64,000 nt of DNA from Vreelandella sulfidaeris (GCA_007182875.1 AP019514.1:2480001-2544000), one strand, 5' to 3'. Numbered from the stretch's first letter, positions 20,343-30,673 are shown. Notes: generated by a model not told the origin, from the letters alone. Made by a program: numbers and translations.

Positions 20343-20843
20343 TTAGGCCTCTCTGCGTGTAGGTTCGCTGACATGCAAGAACTTGCTATATAGGTCGCGA
20401 GGCGGGGAAACTGAAATTGATTTCAGTATCTCGCCGACGTTGCCACGGTGATAGCCACCGTGAGTGATGACATGAAGAAGAATCTCTTCTCGGCTCATTC
20501 GCCCTGCATCGCCGTCGGTAAACGTGAAAGACAAGGCTTCAAACTGTGCTGAATCAGTAAGCTCGGCTACGTAGTTTACGTACCAAGCATCTGTTACGTT
20601 CACATCTTCCTGCAATTGGTTGAGTAATGGGGTATCTCTCGTGTTTGTTGCATCGAACAAGCACGGTTCTCCGCTAAGATGTGAACGAAAAATTCGATCC
20701 ACGACATAAATATGGTTGAGCGTACGGACACAGCTGTGCAACTGCTCGGCCCGATTTGGTGGCAATGTTGACAGGAGCTTAAACAGCTCAGAATTGGCCC
20801 ATGCTTTGTAAGCGAAGAGCGATTGCAAGGTAGAGAGGGACAT
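20343..20843 (-). CDS. DinB-family protein
   Basis: A 166-residue protein of the DinB/YfiT superfamily, four-helix-bundle proteins that usually bind a metal through three histidines; several use thiols such as bacillithiol or mycothiol elsewhere, but the substrate here is unknown. Visible features are the N-terminal FAYKAWANSELFKLLSTLP, a middle LNHIYVVDRIF with a candidate metal His and the C-terminal HVITHGGYHRGNVGEIL with two more. Frame intact. Stands alone on the minus strand at the edge of a small-gene accessory block; a 250-bp spacer separates it from the GNAT gene. Confidence 0.82.
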   Translation of the reverse strand: MSLSTLQSLFAYKAWANSELFKLLSTLPPNRAEQLHSCVRTLNHIYVVDRIFRSHLSGEPCLFDATNTRDTPLLNQLQEDVNVTDAWYVNYVAELTDSAQFEALSFTFTDGDAGRMSREEILLHVITHGGYHRGNVGEILKSISVSPPRDLYSKFLHVSEPTRREA

Positions 20844-21091
20844 AGCGCTTCCTTTTGATATTGAGAGCCTAAAGAGATCGTAGAAGAACCCAATGTCGTG
20901 CTAACTCTGCCGCCAGCTGTTTTGATTCTCTGGTCGTAGCTATCCTCTTCGCTCTCTACCTGTTACTGAACTTCTTGCCATTTAGCTTTAAGCTCGTCAG
21001 GCGCGGGCGGCTCATGGTCAGAACCTACAATCATTACATACCCGAGCGAAATTTGCCCTCGTTTCAGCGACTCTTCCTTTCCTGCGTTAGA
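20844..21091. other. Spacer with no confident gene
   Basis: About 250 bases between the DinB-like and GNAT genes. A ~38-codon minus-strand open frame ends at about 20965 (PPAPDELKAKWQEVQ) but has no convincing start or ribosome site and no recognised relative. No terminator or repeat was seen. Confidence 0.4.
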
Positions 21092-21562
21092 TCATTGGAT
21101 GCCCCAATACATAATATGTTGAGGCCCTGCAGCCCCACCCAGGTAGTGCTCACCTGTCTCATGAAAGCCCGCCTTTTGGTAACAGGTGTATGCCGCTGGG
21201 TTCTTACAGTTCACCGTTAGGTAGATTTGGGAGTAGTTCGCATAGTTTTCTTTTAGGTAGGGAAACAGCGCTTTTACCGCCGAAGTTCCGAATCCTCTGC
21301 CCTGCTGCCTGGCGTCAATGAGAAACGTGCGCAAGCCTATGCTGCCTTCAGTGCAAAAGCCATAGTCATCAGCGTAGGCTATATCGATTTTGAAGCATCC
21401 TACCACCTGATCATTGTGTTTAATCACATGTAGATGGGTGGTCTCATTTTTATCAACGAGAAACTCTTTAGCGGTTCCCACAAACTTCTGTTGATCATCG
21501 TATACTGTGATATTGCCCACCTCAGTGGCATCCGAAGCATTCAGTTTTTCTAGCTTGATCAT
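21092..21562 (-). CDS. GNAT-family N-acetyltransferase
   Basis: A 156-residue acyl-CoA-dependent acetyltransferase. The acetyl-CoA binding motif A is seen in IDARQQGRGFGTSAVKALFP (R/Q-x-x-G-x-G/A), followed by the beta-5/alpha-4 part YLTVNCKNPAAYTCYQKAGF and ending GAAGPQHIMYWGIQ. Substrate unknown. The ATG overlaps the stop of the DUF2442 gene as ATGA, so translation is coupled and the two are likely to act together. It could be an antibiotic- or peptide-acetylating enzyme or a GNAT toxin, though known GNAT toxins pair with ribbon-helix-helix antitoxins, which is not the case here. Frame intact. Confidence 0.85.
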   Translation of the reverse strand: MIKLEKLNASDATEVGNITVYDDQQKFVGTAKEFLVDKNETTHLHVIKHNDQVVGCFKIDIAYADDYGFCTEGSIGLRTFLIDARQQGRGFGTSAVKALFPYLKENYANYSQIYLTVNCKNPAAYTCYQKAGFHETGEHYLGGAAGPQHIMYWGIQ

Positions 21563-22098
21563 CGAATTATCACGGCTTTACAGGGGGTTTCAGAACGCTC
21601 ATTTGCACTTTCTTTCGCTAGCTCAATAACCGCATGCCCCAACTGAACCAAGGTGGCGAAATTGGGTGTCGTTTGTGGCTTTAGGGAACGATAGGCACTG
21701 GTACGGCTTTTGATACCTGCTTTGGCAATGACTTGGCTATGCCCAAACTGCTCCACATAAGAGCGAATGGCAGCCTGCAGAATGTCGGGGCGTCCTTCCT
21801 GCATAGAGTCCCAAGAAGCTTGCTTAATAACGTCCTCCATTTCCTGCACGTTGAAGCTAAAAGCTGCTGTTTTTTGCACGCCTTTTGTCACTGCGCGTAG
21901 GGTGCTCGCAGAAAGCTCATTACCGCTCCAGTTGAGTGCCCCATCTGCAGTCAGTGAGAACTTTTGGAAGTTTTTGATCCCAGAAAAAGGAGCTTTGCTA
22001 AAATATGCTGACAAATCAGCAATCCCCTGGAAACCATCGCTAAAAATTAGCGCTAGTTTATATGGCTCAATAAAATCGACATCAATGATCTTTAGCAT
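21559..22098 (-). CDS. DUF2442 protein with C-terminal antidote-like HTH
   Basis: A 179-residue two-domain protein. Residues 1-~75 resemble DUF2442 (IIDVDFIEPYKLALIFSDGF, then GIADLSAYFSKAPFSGIKN), a small domain often found beside DUF4160. Residues ~90-170 resemble the HI1420-type addiction-module antidote helix-turn-helix (GRPDILQAAIRSYVEQFGHS, IAKAGIKSRTSAYRSLKPQT, NFATLVQLGHAVIELA). Overlaps DUF4160 upstream by seven bases and GNAT downstream by four. The domain pairing suggests an autoregulating antitoxin-like partner of the DUF4160 protein; this is inference. Frame intact. Confidence 0.7.
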   Translation of the reverse strand: MLKIIDVDFIEPYKLALIFSDGFQGIADLSAYFSKAPFSGIKNFQKFSLTADGALNWSGNELSASTLRAVTKGVQKTAAFSFNVQEMEDVIKQASWDSMQEGRPDILQAAIRSYVEQFGHSQVIAKAGIKSRTSAYRSLKPQTTPNFATLVQLGHAVIELAKESANERSETPCKAVIIR

Positions 22099-22361
22099 AC
22101 GTCACCTAACTTACCTGGGTTTTCACCATTTGCTGCTTTTTGCCACATATCCATGAGCTGCTTACGATGCTCAGCAATATGATTTTCAGCCCGCTTACGT
22201 TGTTTATTGGGTAAATAGCCTTCTAGGCATTCACCGGATTCGATAGCGACGATCAACTCGAAATTGCCGTACTTAACGTGTAAATGAGGTAGCTTGTGCT
22301 GCTTGTTATCAAAAAAATACATACAAAATGAAAGCCCTAGCAGAGCATCAATCTCTGGCAT
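22092..22361 (-). CDS. DUF4160 protein, putative toxin-antitoxin partner
   Basis: About 89 residues with the DUF4160 signature: a short lead (LLGLSFCMYFFDNKQHKLPH), the conserved LPHLHVKYGNFEL with two histidines, GYLPNKQRKRAENHIAEHR and a helical end (LMDMWQKAANGENPG). The ATG at 22361 has AAGAGG upstream; a GTG two codons earlier is also in frame. DUF4160 genes commonly sit next to DUF2442 genes and are suspected small toxins or regulators, but no biochemical function is established. First gene of a three-gene overlapping operon. Frame intact. Confidence 0.75.
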   Translation of the reverse strand: MPEIDALLGLSFCMYFFDNKQHKLPHLHVKYGNFELIVAIESGECLEGYLPNKQRKRAENHIAEHRKQLMDMWQKAANGENPGKLGDVC

Positions 22362-22579
22362 GAACACCTCTTGAATGACACCCTAAAAACAGAATAGCAC
22401 CGTATCTTAGAAGAGACAAAATAATCATCATCCTTCCACCTCATCTGGAATCAGCGCCAGCAAATCGGTAACGCCAGTATTTATACCGTCTTACTTGAGC
22501 AGGCCTGCCTTGCGCCTTTAACTAAACGCCATATACTGTATATATAGCCATGTACGTTTATACAAGTCAGAGGTGGCAA

Positions 22580-23665
22580 ATGCCGACTCCCGATCAAGCA
22601 ACAAGTGTTTCAGCCGTTCGTAAAGGACGCGGGGCAACGTACGACCCGCACAATCGTTTTGCGCCTACCAATAGCGTGGCAGAAGATGATGGCTGGTGGC
22701 GGGAAGAGGCATCTACGACCATTGCCACCGAGGTGCGCGAGGAAGTGAGCAAAAGCGCACTGTCGTGGAATAAATCGCCGGATTTACCCTTTGACCGCTC
22801 GCTAAATCCTTATCGCGGCTGTGAGCATGGCTGCGTTTATTGCTTTGCTCGCCCTTCCCACGCTTACTGGGATTTATCGCCCGGGCTGGATTTTGAAACC
22901 AAATTAATTGCTCGTAGCGGTTTAGTGGAGCGACTATCCGAAGAACTCTGCCACCCCAACTATGTATGCCGACCGATCAATCTTTCTGGCAACACCGACT
23001 GCTACCAGCCGTTAGAGGCTACCTACCAAACTACCCGTCGTTTATTGGAATTGCTGCTGGAGTGTCGCCACCCGGTGACGCTGGTGACTAAAAGCACCTT
23101 GGTGCTTCGCGATTTAGAACTGCTGGCGGAGATGGCCGAGCATCGATTGGTGCGAGTATTTGTCAGTTTGACCAGCCTGGACGCTAACTTAAAACGTACT
23201 TTAGAGCCCCGGGCGGCGTCGCCTCAGGCGCGCTTGCGGACCATCCGTGAACTCAATACGGCGGGTGTGCCGGTAGGAACACTGATTTCACCGGTGATTC
23301 CAGGGCTGACCGATCATGAAATTGAAAAGCTGTTGGAAGCCGCCAGCCGTGCAGGAGCGAGAACCGCCGCCTGGATGCTGCTTCGCTTACCCTATGAAGT
23401 GGCACCGCTATTTGAAGCCTGGTTAGAAGCTCACTACCCAGAGCGTGCGGCGAAAGTGATGAGCCTAATGCGTCAGTGCCGTGGCGGTAAGGCGTACGAT
23501 GCCAAGTTTGGTAAGCGCTTTCGCGGTGAAGGAGTATTTGCCGATTTAATTGCACAACGCTTTGCCCGCGCCAGCCGCCAGTGGAACATGCAGGATCGCA
23601 CTGAACAGGGCTTGAACACACGCGATTTCCGGCCACCACGCGCGCAGGGAGATTTATTCCTTTAA
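22580..23665 (+). CDS. PA0069-family radical SAM protein
   Basis: Radical S-adenosylmethionine enzyme of about 361 residues; the substrate of this family is unknown. The 4Fe-4S cluster motif is CEHGCVYCFARPSHAYW (Cx3Cx2C). Other typical parts are NLSGNTDCYQPLE, VSLTSLDANLKRTLEPRAAS and PVIPGLTDHEIEKLLEAA. The ATG at 22580 follows AGAGGTGG and is preferred over an in-frame ATG ten codons earlier. Frame intact. Followed by a small winged-helix gene on the same strand; the two are 42 bases apart and may be cotranscribed. Confidence 0.88.
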   Translation: MPTPDQATSVSAVRKGRGATYDPHNRFAPTNSVAEDDGWWREEASTTIATEVREEVSKSALSWNKSPDLPFDRSLNPYRGCEHGCVYCFARPSHAYWDLSPGLDFETKLIARSGLVERLSEELCHPNYVCRPINLSGNTDCYQPLEATYQTTRRLLELLLECRHPVTLVTKSTLVLRDLELLAEMAEHRLVRVFVSLTSLDANLKRTLEPRAASPQARLRTIRELNTAGVPVGTLISPVIPGLTDHEIEKLLEAASRAGARTAAWMLLRLPYEVAPLFEAWLEAHYPERAAKVMSLMRQCRGGKAYDAKFGKRFRGEGVFADLIAQRFARASRQWNMQDRTEQGLNTRDFRPPRAQGDLFL

Positions 23666-23707
23666 GCTAAGCCGCAACGTTAATGCATTTGCTACAAAGG
23701 AATCCGA

Positions 23708-24006
23708 ATGACCGTGCTTAGCAAAACAAAATCAAGCTTTTACCGACGTTTATATGTTGCTCATTTGATCGAAAAGGTGTTACCAGCGTGCCCGCATTAA
23801 TCGAAGCCACCGGCATGCCGCGGCGTACCGCCCAGGACACAATTGCATCCCTTGCCGAGTTGGATATTGAGTGCGTGTTCACTAAAGATGACGGCGAACG
23901 CCATAATATTGGCCGCTACCAGATACGCGACTGGGGAGCGATTGATCCACGCTGGGTGGCTACCCATGCCGAACGGCTTAAACAGGCGCTTGGCTATGCT
24001 ATTTAG
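23708..24006 (+). CDS. Small winged-helix protein (one frameshift)
   Basis: About 98 residues after joining. Starts MTVLSKTKSSFYRRLYVAHL with a good ribosome site (AAAGGA), shifts frame at a run of A near 23777 and continues as TSVPALIEATGMPRRTAQDT, an apparent helix-turn-helix, then ECVFTKDDGERHNIGRYQIR and DWGAIDPRWV. It matches a conserved but uncharacterised family of proteobacterial winged-helix proteins (helix-turn-helix domain, Pseudomonas-type). Regulatory targets unknown. Converges with the P-type ATPase gene, one base between the stops. Confidence 0.75.
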
Positions 24007-26215
24007 TTAATCATTCTCATCCGGCTCGGCCCAGGCCAGCCGTGCAGCATTGAGGGTCACCGTCAGCGAGCTTGCTGCCATGGCGAGTACCGCTACTAGC
24101 GGGGGTATCGCCATCAGCACCACCAACCCCAAGGCTAAAGTATTGTAGAGCGCCGAAAGAACAGATTCTGCACCATGATGCGCCGAGTGCGCTTGGCAAT
24201 ACCAAGTAATCGCACCACACCACTTATGCCGGGCGTCATTAGCTGAGCAGAAGCGCCTTCCCGGGCGGCCTCGCTGGCACTCAGTGGCGCAATACCGACA
24301 TCAGCTGCGGCCAAGCTCAACGTATCATTCAAGCCGTCGCCCACGAAGAGAGTTGGCGATGGCAGCGCCTGCAACAGCCGCGCTTTGGCTTCAGGCGAGC
24401 GTTGGGCATAGCAAGCGTCTCGCGTAAGCCCTACCTGCTCACCCAACCAGCTAACGGCCCCCTGCCGGTCGCCGCTGATCATCGCGACCACATAACCTGA
24501 CTCAAGGAGGCGCTTTACGCTAGTTGCAGCATCAGCCACGGGTTGATCGGTGAGATAGAACGTAGCCAGCCAGCCCGCTTTGTCAGCCAACATCACCTGA
24601 GAAGCAAACGCCATCGCGGGGTCTTCTGCTTGGGATGGCAACACAATCTGCTGTCGATTTAGCCAATTAGCACTGCCTAGCGTTAGCCACTCGCCGCTAT
24701 TTAACCGTACACGGCGCCCTTCCCCAGGCGATTCATTTACTCCTATATTTTGCTCAGGGTTTTGCCCGGGGTTTTGCTCAGGGTGCTGATCACGTTGATC
24801 GCTCGACCAGCGTGCTAACGCGTGGGCTAATGGATGTTCACTTCCAGCAACGGCAGCGCTGAGCTTTTGTTGCAATGCATGCTCATCAATACCCGCCCTG
24901 GCCTGCCAATGCAGCACGGAATGGCTACCGGTGGTTAATGTACCGGTTTTATCCAGTGCTACCGAGCGAATACGCGCCAAGGTTTCAAGCGCTGCCGGGT
25001 CGCGTAGCGCAATACCTTGCTGCATAGCTTGGCCGCTGCCGGCAAGACTTGCCAGCGGCACGGCAAGCCCGACGGCGCAGGGGCAGGCGACTACCAATAC
25101 AGAAAGTGCCCGCACGAATGCCTCTTCCCAGCCCAGCCCAAATAGCAGCGCAGCGGGCAGCGCCAGCAGCGCAAGCAACAATGCTAGTGGGCTTAGCCAG
25201 GCAGCAAACCGGTCAGCAAGTTTTTGAAGCTCACCTTTTTAGCCTGATAGCGGCGCATTTCATCACATAGCCGATCCAGCCGACGCTTGCCCACCTCTGC
25301 GCTTACCTGCATGACGACAGGCGTTACGCCAAGATAACGGCAGCCCGCGTATACCTTCTGCCCTGCATTAAAATAGCGCGGTAGGCTTTCGCCGGTCAGG
25401 GAGGCGGTATCGATCCAACCGGGTGCTTCGAGGGTGCCATCCAGCGTCAACAGCTCTCCCGGTGCCAACTCTACATGCATTCCAGCGCTTACTTCCCCGA
25501 CCGGGAGTGATTGAAAAGTGTCGTTTTGCCAAACGCTTACGTTGTCATCTGGGAGTGCCAGGGCATCCAGCGCTTTTAACCCACGATGGCGACATAGTGT
25601 TTCCACCAGCCGCCCCACCAGCAATAGCACAATCAGCATGACCGCTGTATCAAAATAGACTTCAGAGGAGCCACGCCATAAAAGCACAACAGAGACAATT
25701 ACCGCGCCAAACACGCCAAGGCTGATCAGCACATCCATACCGGGACGCTTGGCAATCAGGGTACGCCATCCAGCGCGGTAAAAGGGAGGCCTGCAAACAA
25801 CACAACGGGAAGTGAAAAAGCCCCCCGACACCCAGGCGACTATTAGCTCAACCTGCTCACTGGGCAACGCGCCAACGTATATTAATAGTGAGGCAAGCAT
25901 GGCCCACATGCCGAACAACGCCCCCACCATCAACCTCAAGGTTAAATAGCGGCTCTCCTCTTCTAGGCGCGCATGGGCATCGGCCACCGGCTCAAGTTCA
26001 CTAAGCCGATAACCCAAACGTTTAACTTTTGAGGCGAGTACTGAGAGCTGGGTTGCGGCAGGCGTGCCATTGATGCAAAGCGTAGCACTAGGATAGTGCA
26101 CGCTTACCTCGTGAATCCCATCAAGCCGATTGAGGGAACCCTCCACGGCGAGAGCGCAACTGGTGCACCACATACCGTGGAGAGTATAGAGCTGTTCGGC
26201 GTTGGCTTGTGTCAC
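24007..26215 (-). CDS. CPx-type heavy-metal P-type ATPase (CcoI/FixI-like; two frameshifts)
   Basis: Copper-type transporter that pumps metal across the inner membrane; by its place beside oxidase genes it probably supplies copper for cytochrome oxidase assembly (inference). N-terminal metal-binding domain with HGMWCTSCALAVEGSLNRL, several membrane helices, actuator domain with the TGES motif (SLTGESLPRYF), transport motif VACPCAVGLAVP (CPC), phosphorylation site DKTGTLTTG, nucleotide-binding SEHPLAHALA and hinge VGDGLNDTLSLAAADVG. Frame changes near 25235 (run of A) and 24155. The start is unsure: GTG at 26215, just past the previous gene's stop, gives VTQANAEQLYTLHG. A three-copy PEQN-type tetrapeptide repeat lies in the nucleotide-binding domain. 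Confidence 0.88.
24748..24783. repeat. 12-bp tandem repeat, three copies, inside the ATPase gene
   Basis: TTTTGCTCAGGG, TTTTGCCCGGGG, TTTTGCTCAGGG in direct succession; on the minus strand they encode PEQN-PGQN-PEQN in frame. Confidence 0.9.
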
Positions 26216-26220
26216 GCCAC

Positions 26221-26576
26221 TTACAGGCAAGGCGGTATGCCAACAATCGGCATCGCTGCAAAGACAACGCCTAGCGTAGAGAAAAATATAGGCCAGTGGA
26301 GAGCCAAGCATTAAAGCGTAGTCTCCCCTGGTGGCGTTTAGTTACTTGCCAACATCCCCACGTAAGCCACGCCAATAGAGCAGCTGCCAGCAAGCTAATA
26401 ACCAGTAGAGTGGCGTTAATCAACGTGAACACGCCCTGCTCTGGTTCGGGAAGCGCCACTTCACAGGCCAGGGCATGTCCGCCGTAAACGGTTACGAACC
26501 AACCGCTCCAAAGCGTTAAACCGATAATGAAATGAATCGGATGGGTAAAATGTAGACGTTCCATCGTGGCTCTCAT
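26221..26576 (-). CDS. Small membrane protein of the oxidase cluster (one frameshift)
   Basis: About 115 residues, not recognised as a named family. Visible are two or three membrane helices: HFIIGLTLWSGWFVTVYGG, TLLVISLLAAALLAWLTWG and, after a frame change near 26290 in a run of T, STLGVVFAAMPIVGIP. Start at 26576 (MRATMERLHF) or 26564; AGGAGG lies upstream. It sits between the oxidase subunit I-III gene and the metal ATPase, five bases past the former's stop side, so it is part of the same leftward operon and probably an oxidase accessory or assembly protein (inference). Confidence 0.6.
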
Positions 26577-26581
26577 TGGGC

Positions 26582-29118
26582 TTAGCCTCCTATTACGCGT
26601 GGCAACACGGCAAGCGAGCCCACAATGATCCAAAACGTTACCACGCTATAACGCCACCACTGTGCAATCACCACAGGCTCGAATGGGGCGTGGGCGCCGA
26701 CATAACCGTAGCCTACTCGTAGGCCCTGCAATAGGGTCAGTATGGCACCTAGCCCACCGTGCAGAAGCACATAAGCCAGCCCCACCATAATCACCGCATC
26801 GTGAGTAGTCTCAGTGACAGCGAGATTGGCGTTAAACAGTACCCACAGTGTGATGGCTACCTGCACAAAGCCAAGTGCACTAATGCTATACATACCCACT
26901 GCTAGCCCTGCATCGTGCTGCCGGCGCAAACCACGCACAAGCTTTTCCAATAATCCTGCGCCAGCGGTCAACGCCAATCCAGCGACGATTAGACCCACCA
27001 ATGAGAGTGGTGATGTCTCAGGCATTCGCCATTCAGGCGAGACCGTCCAAAGGTAGAACCAGCCAAAAGATAGGAAAGGAAAAACGAGCCATTCGCGAGC
27101 AGCGCAATCGCCATGGCCCACAGGCCCGGGCCATCCATCGTCCGCGAATGTAATGGTGGGTCGCCTGGCTCTACCCGTGCATCCGGCGCAGCGTTAGGGT
27201 GCGCGCCATTTTCCCATGACCAGCGCAGTAGAAAGATCACCGCCACCACCACGGCGACACCCGCCAATGGATAAAGACGGGTTAGCAAACTTAAACACAC
27301 CACAGCCAGCGCCAACGCGGCGAACAGCGGCCACCAGGAGTTACCAGGTAGGTGAATGATTTCACGCAGTTTGCCAGTGATGGGGTCAGTTCCCCACATT
27401 TCGCGTCGGCCATGAGTGGCTATCGCTAGCCCATGCCGGCCTTCCATCATAGTACGCGGCAAGTCTGGGCTATCCCATAGCGGATGGCGTGTTTCGACGG
27501 TTGGTAAGCTGACAAAATTATAGGGAAGAGGGGGGCATGTTATTAGCCCATTCTAATGAGTCTGAGTTCCAAGGGTTATGTTTCGCAGGTTTACCAAAAC
27601 GGAAGTGCAGCGCAATATCCAGCAGTACCATGGCAATACCCACAGACGTAATGAAGCCCCGACTGAGGAGATGAGGTTAAAGATTTCCCAACCTGTTCCG
27701 GCTTCATAGGTGTACACGCGGCGCGGCATACCCAATAGGCCGGTCCAGTGCATAACGAGGAAGGTGGTATTAAAGCCGATAAAAACGAGCCAGAAGCCCC
27801 ATTTGCCTATGGTTTCTGACGGCATACGCCCCGAAAACAAGGGCAACCAATAGTACAGCCCGGCGATCAGCGGAAAGAACATACCCCCACCAGAACGTAG
27901 TGCATATGCGCCACCACAAAGTGGGTATCGTGCACCTGCCAGTCAAACGGCACCAGGGCGAGCATAACGCCAGTTAAGCCACCGCATACAAAATGACCAA
28001 GAAACCTACGATCCACAGCATCGGCAGTTTCATTTTAGGCTTACCCAACCACAGCGTCGCCAGCCATACAAATACTTGAATACCCGTGGGAATGGCGACC
28101 ATCATGCTCGCCGCTGAAAAGAACGCTAGCGATAACTGGGGAATGCCCACCGTAAACATGTGGTGAACCCACAAACCAAAGCTGATAAACCCAGTAGTAA
28201 GAATGGCGAAGACAGCCCAGCCATAGCCAACAATTGGACGACCTGCGAAGACCGGGATTAATGTGGAAACAATACCCGCCCCCGGTAGGAAAATAATGTA
28301 CACCTCAGGATGGCCAAACAACCAAAACAGGTGCTGCCAAAGAATGGGGTCACCACCGCCGGCGACGTCGAAAAAGGCATTCCCACTGCTCGTTCAAGCT
28401 CTAATAAGACGCTGCCTAAAATTAACGGCGGAAAGCCGACCACAATCATCATCGCCATGGCGAGGATATACCACGCAAATAGCGGCATTTTGTGCAGTGC
28501 CATGCCTTGAGTACGCGTACGCAGTATGGAAACCACGAGTTCAACCCCGGCAGAGAGCGCCGAGATTTCGACAAAGGTGATACCCAGCAGCCAGAAATCC
28601 GAGCCCAAACCAGGCGAGTACTCACTGCTGCTCAGTGGCGTATACATAAACCAGCCACTGTCAGGCGCCATTTCCAGCACTAAACTGAAGGTGAGAATGA
28701 TGCCGCCAAACAAGTAACACCAATAGCCGAGCGCTGTCAGACGGGGCAGACTAGATCGCGTGCGCCGATCATCTTGGGAATCATGTAAATCGCTAACCCT
28801 TCGAGGATCGGGATAGCAAATAGAAACATCATCACCGTGCCATGCATGGTGGTGACTTGGTTATAAATATCGGGCGACATGAAGTCTTGATCGGGCAGTG
28901 CCAACTGAGAACGTATCAGCATGGCCAACATGCCACCAAACAAGAAAAACACCATCCCGGTCACCATAAACCGCAGGCCAAGGGGTGGTGTGGTTTACGA
29001 TAGTTAGCGCTTTCAGACCACGCGGGTTGCCCCATATTTCATTTAAACGCTCGTGTAGGCGCTGCGGGTCTTCGGGTAGCTCACCCACTGGAGTCGTTTC
29101 ATAGTTAATATTGGTCAT
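26582..29118 (-). CDS. ctaD: Cytochrome c oxidase subunit I-III fusion (about eight frameshifts)
   Basis: Catalytic core of a caa3-type haem-copper oxidase, inner membrane, reducing O2 to water and pumping protons. Subunit I part: low-spin haem His in [13 protein letters not shown], CuB ligands in [16 protein letters not shown] (with the cross-linked Tyr) and WVHHMFTVG, haem a/a3 His pair in [14 protein letters not shown]. After the RRVYTY segment and a linker ([20 protein letters not shown]), a subunit III part follows with [18 protein letters not shown] and [18 protein letters not shown]. Frame changes near 28982, 28740, 28372, 27990, 27886, 27655, 27525 and 27075. Joined length ~845 residues. 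Start 29118 overlaps the coxB stop as ATGA. Confidence 0.93.
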
Positions 29119-30177
29119 GGGGTTAGCGTCTCCAACCATGCACCCAGGGACTCCAAGGTAGCCGGATCAATATCGTAGTGAGGGAGGCATTTTATTGCCA
29201 GGTTTAAGCGCTTGATGCTGTTTAAGCCATGTACTCACCGCCCCTTCTTCCATAGCGATGACACCGGCGCCTAGACTTGCTCGACTACCAAGATCAGAAA
29301 GAACTGGCCCTTCTCCTCCGGTTGAAAGCCCCGCTACCCGATGGCAGCTCGCGCAATGACTCATAAATGCCTCCCTGGCAAATTCATGCTGTTGGTCGTT
29401 TACCGCTAACGACGACAGCTCATCCGTTTGGCGTGCTGCCAACCACGCTTCATACTCATCGCGTTCAACGGCTTCTACATAAAGGTGCATTTGAGCATGC
29501 TGAGTACCACAGAATTCTGCACACTGCGCACCAAATATCGCAGGCACATCCGCTTCTAAGCGAATTTTGTTGACATGCCCAGGCACCATATCGATCTTGC
29601 CGCCCAACCGCGGTACCCAGAAGGAATGGATCACATCGGCACCGGTAACATGAAAATCTACGGGCTCACCCGCTGGCATGATAAGTTGATTGGCGGTAAC
29701 CACTTCGCCACCTTCCGCGCCCGGGTAGCGCACCTCCCACCACCATTGGTGGCCGATCACTTCTATCACTTCCGGCGGCTCTCCCAATGGCAGCGTTAAC
29801 ATACGCTGCCCCGTCGGCACGCCGAAGGTTAACAGCGCTATGATACTGGCTACTGGAAGTATAATTCCGCCGCCAACAATCCAACGACGCGCTATTCGAC
29901 GCTCCTCCACGGGTGTTCGCGTCACCTCCTTACGCTTAAACGTATAAAGCCAAAAGAGGGTAACCATCCCTAAAACCACGGTGCTAAAGCCCAACATCAC
30001 CCACCAGACCATCGCTATATCTCGCGCTGCCTGGCCTGCCGGGTCTAGAATAGATTTATCACCTGCGCACCCTGTTAGCAGCAATCCAACTAATAGGGCG
30101 AACGCTACACGCAGCCGGTTGACCCACTGCTTGGTTAAGCGTTGAATACTGATTAAACGGTGAGTCATCAGCCTCAT
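29115..30177 (-). CDS. ctaC: Cytochrome c oxidase subunit II with fused cytochrome c (one frameshift)
   Basis: Electron-entry subunit of the caa3-type oxidase. A signal or lipoprotein-like N-terminus (FALLVGLLLTGCAGDKS, lipobox LTGC), two membrane helices, then the periplasmic cupredoxin domain with the CuA site: GHQWWWEVRYPG, VIHSFWVPRLGGKIDM and GAQCAEFCGTQHAQMH. A C-terminal haem c domain carries CASCH and a distal Met in GNKMPP. The frame changes near 29190 and the end reads [19 protein letters not shown]. Start 30177 (AAGGA upstream) or 30168. Divergent from the DUF2231 gene by 35 bases. Confidence 0.93.
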
Positions 30178-30212
30178 CCTTGAATTCCTTTTTCTGCCCA
30201 CAGGAAGTGACC

Positions 30213-30673
30213 ATGGCAAAACCTCGTCCACTCTCGATCATCAGCCGCGCCTCTATCGCTGGCCACCCGCTTCATCCATTGATGATTCATTTCCCCGTCG
30301 CCGCATTGTTGGCACTGGTGGCCAGTGACATTGGTTTTTGGCTGAGTGGTGATCCCTTTTGGATGCGCGCCAGTTTGTGGCTGGCAGGCGTGGGCGCTTT
30401 GGCGGCTGGATAGCCAGTACAGCGGGTATTGTCGACCTGACAACCGTGCCGCGTATCCGTCGCCTGGTTACCGGCTGGAGCCATGCCATCGTAGCGGTCG
30501 TAATGCTCTCGTTGGCGTCGCTGAACTGGCTGTTGCGCTTCAACGATCCCAGCGCCATTCTGCCTTGGGGAATGGCAGTATCGCTGTTGACTGCCGTCTT
30601 GATCTCGGTGGCTGGCCTGTTGGGTGGTCAGTTGGTTTATGAACATGCCGTCGGCGTCGACATCGACGACTGA
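30213..30673 (+). CDS. DUF2231 inner-membrane protein (one frameshift)
   Basis: About 153 residues of the DUF2231 family, small membrane proteins often next to oxidase or haem genes; function unknown. Family features: GHPLHPLMIHFPVAALLALV at residues ~17-36 with conserved histidines, a second helix (WLAGVGAL), then, after a frame change near 30400, GIVDLTTVPR, HAIVAVVMLSLASLNWLL and LISVAGLLGGQLVYEHAVGV. Ribosome site AGGAAG before the ATG. Divergent from the oxidase subunit II gene, so their promoters must overlap within 35 bases. Confidence 0.82.

Noticed and set aside
22534..22552. LexA-like SOS box (CTGTATATATAGCCAT) before the radical SAM gene
   Set aside because: Only the left CTGT arm fits; the right arm lacks ACAG.
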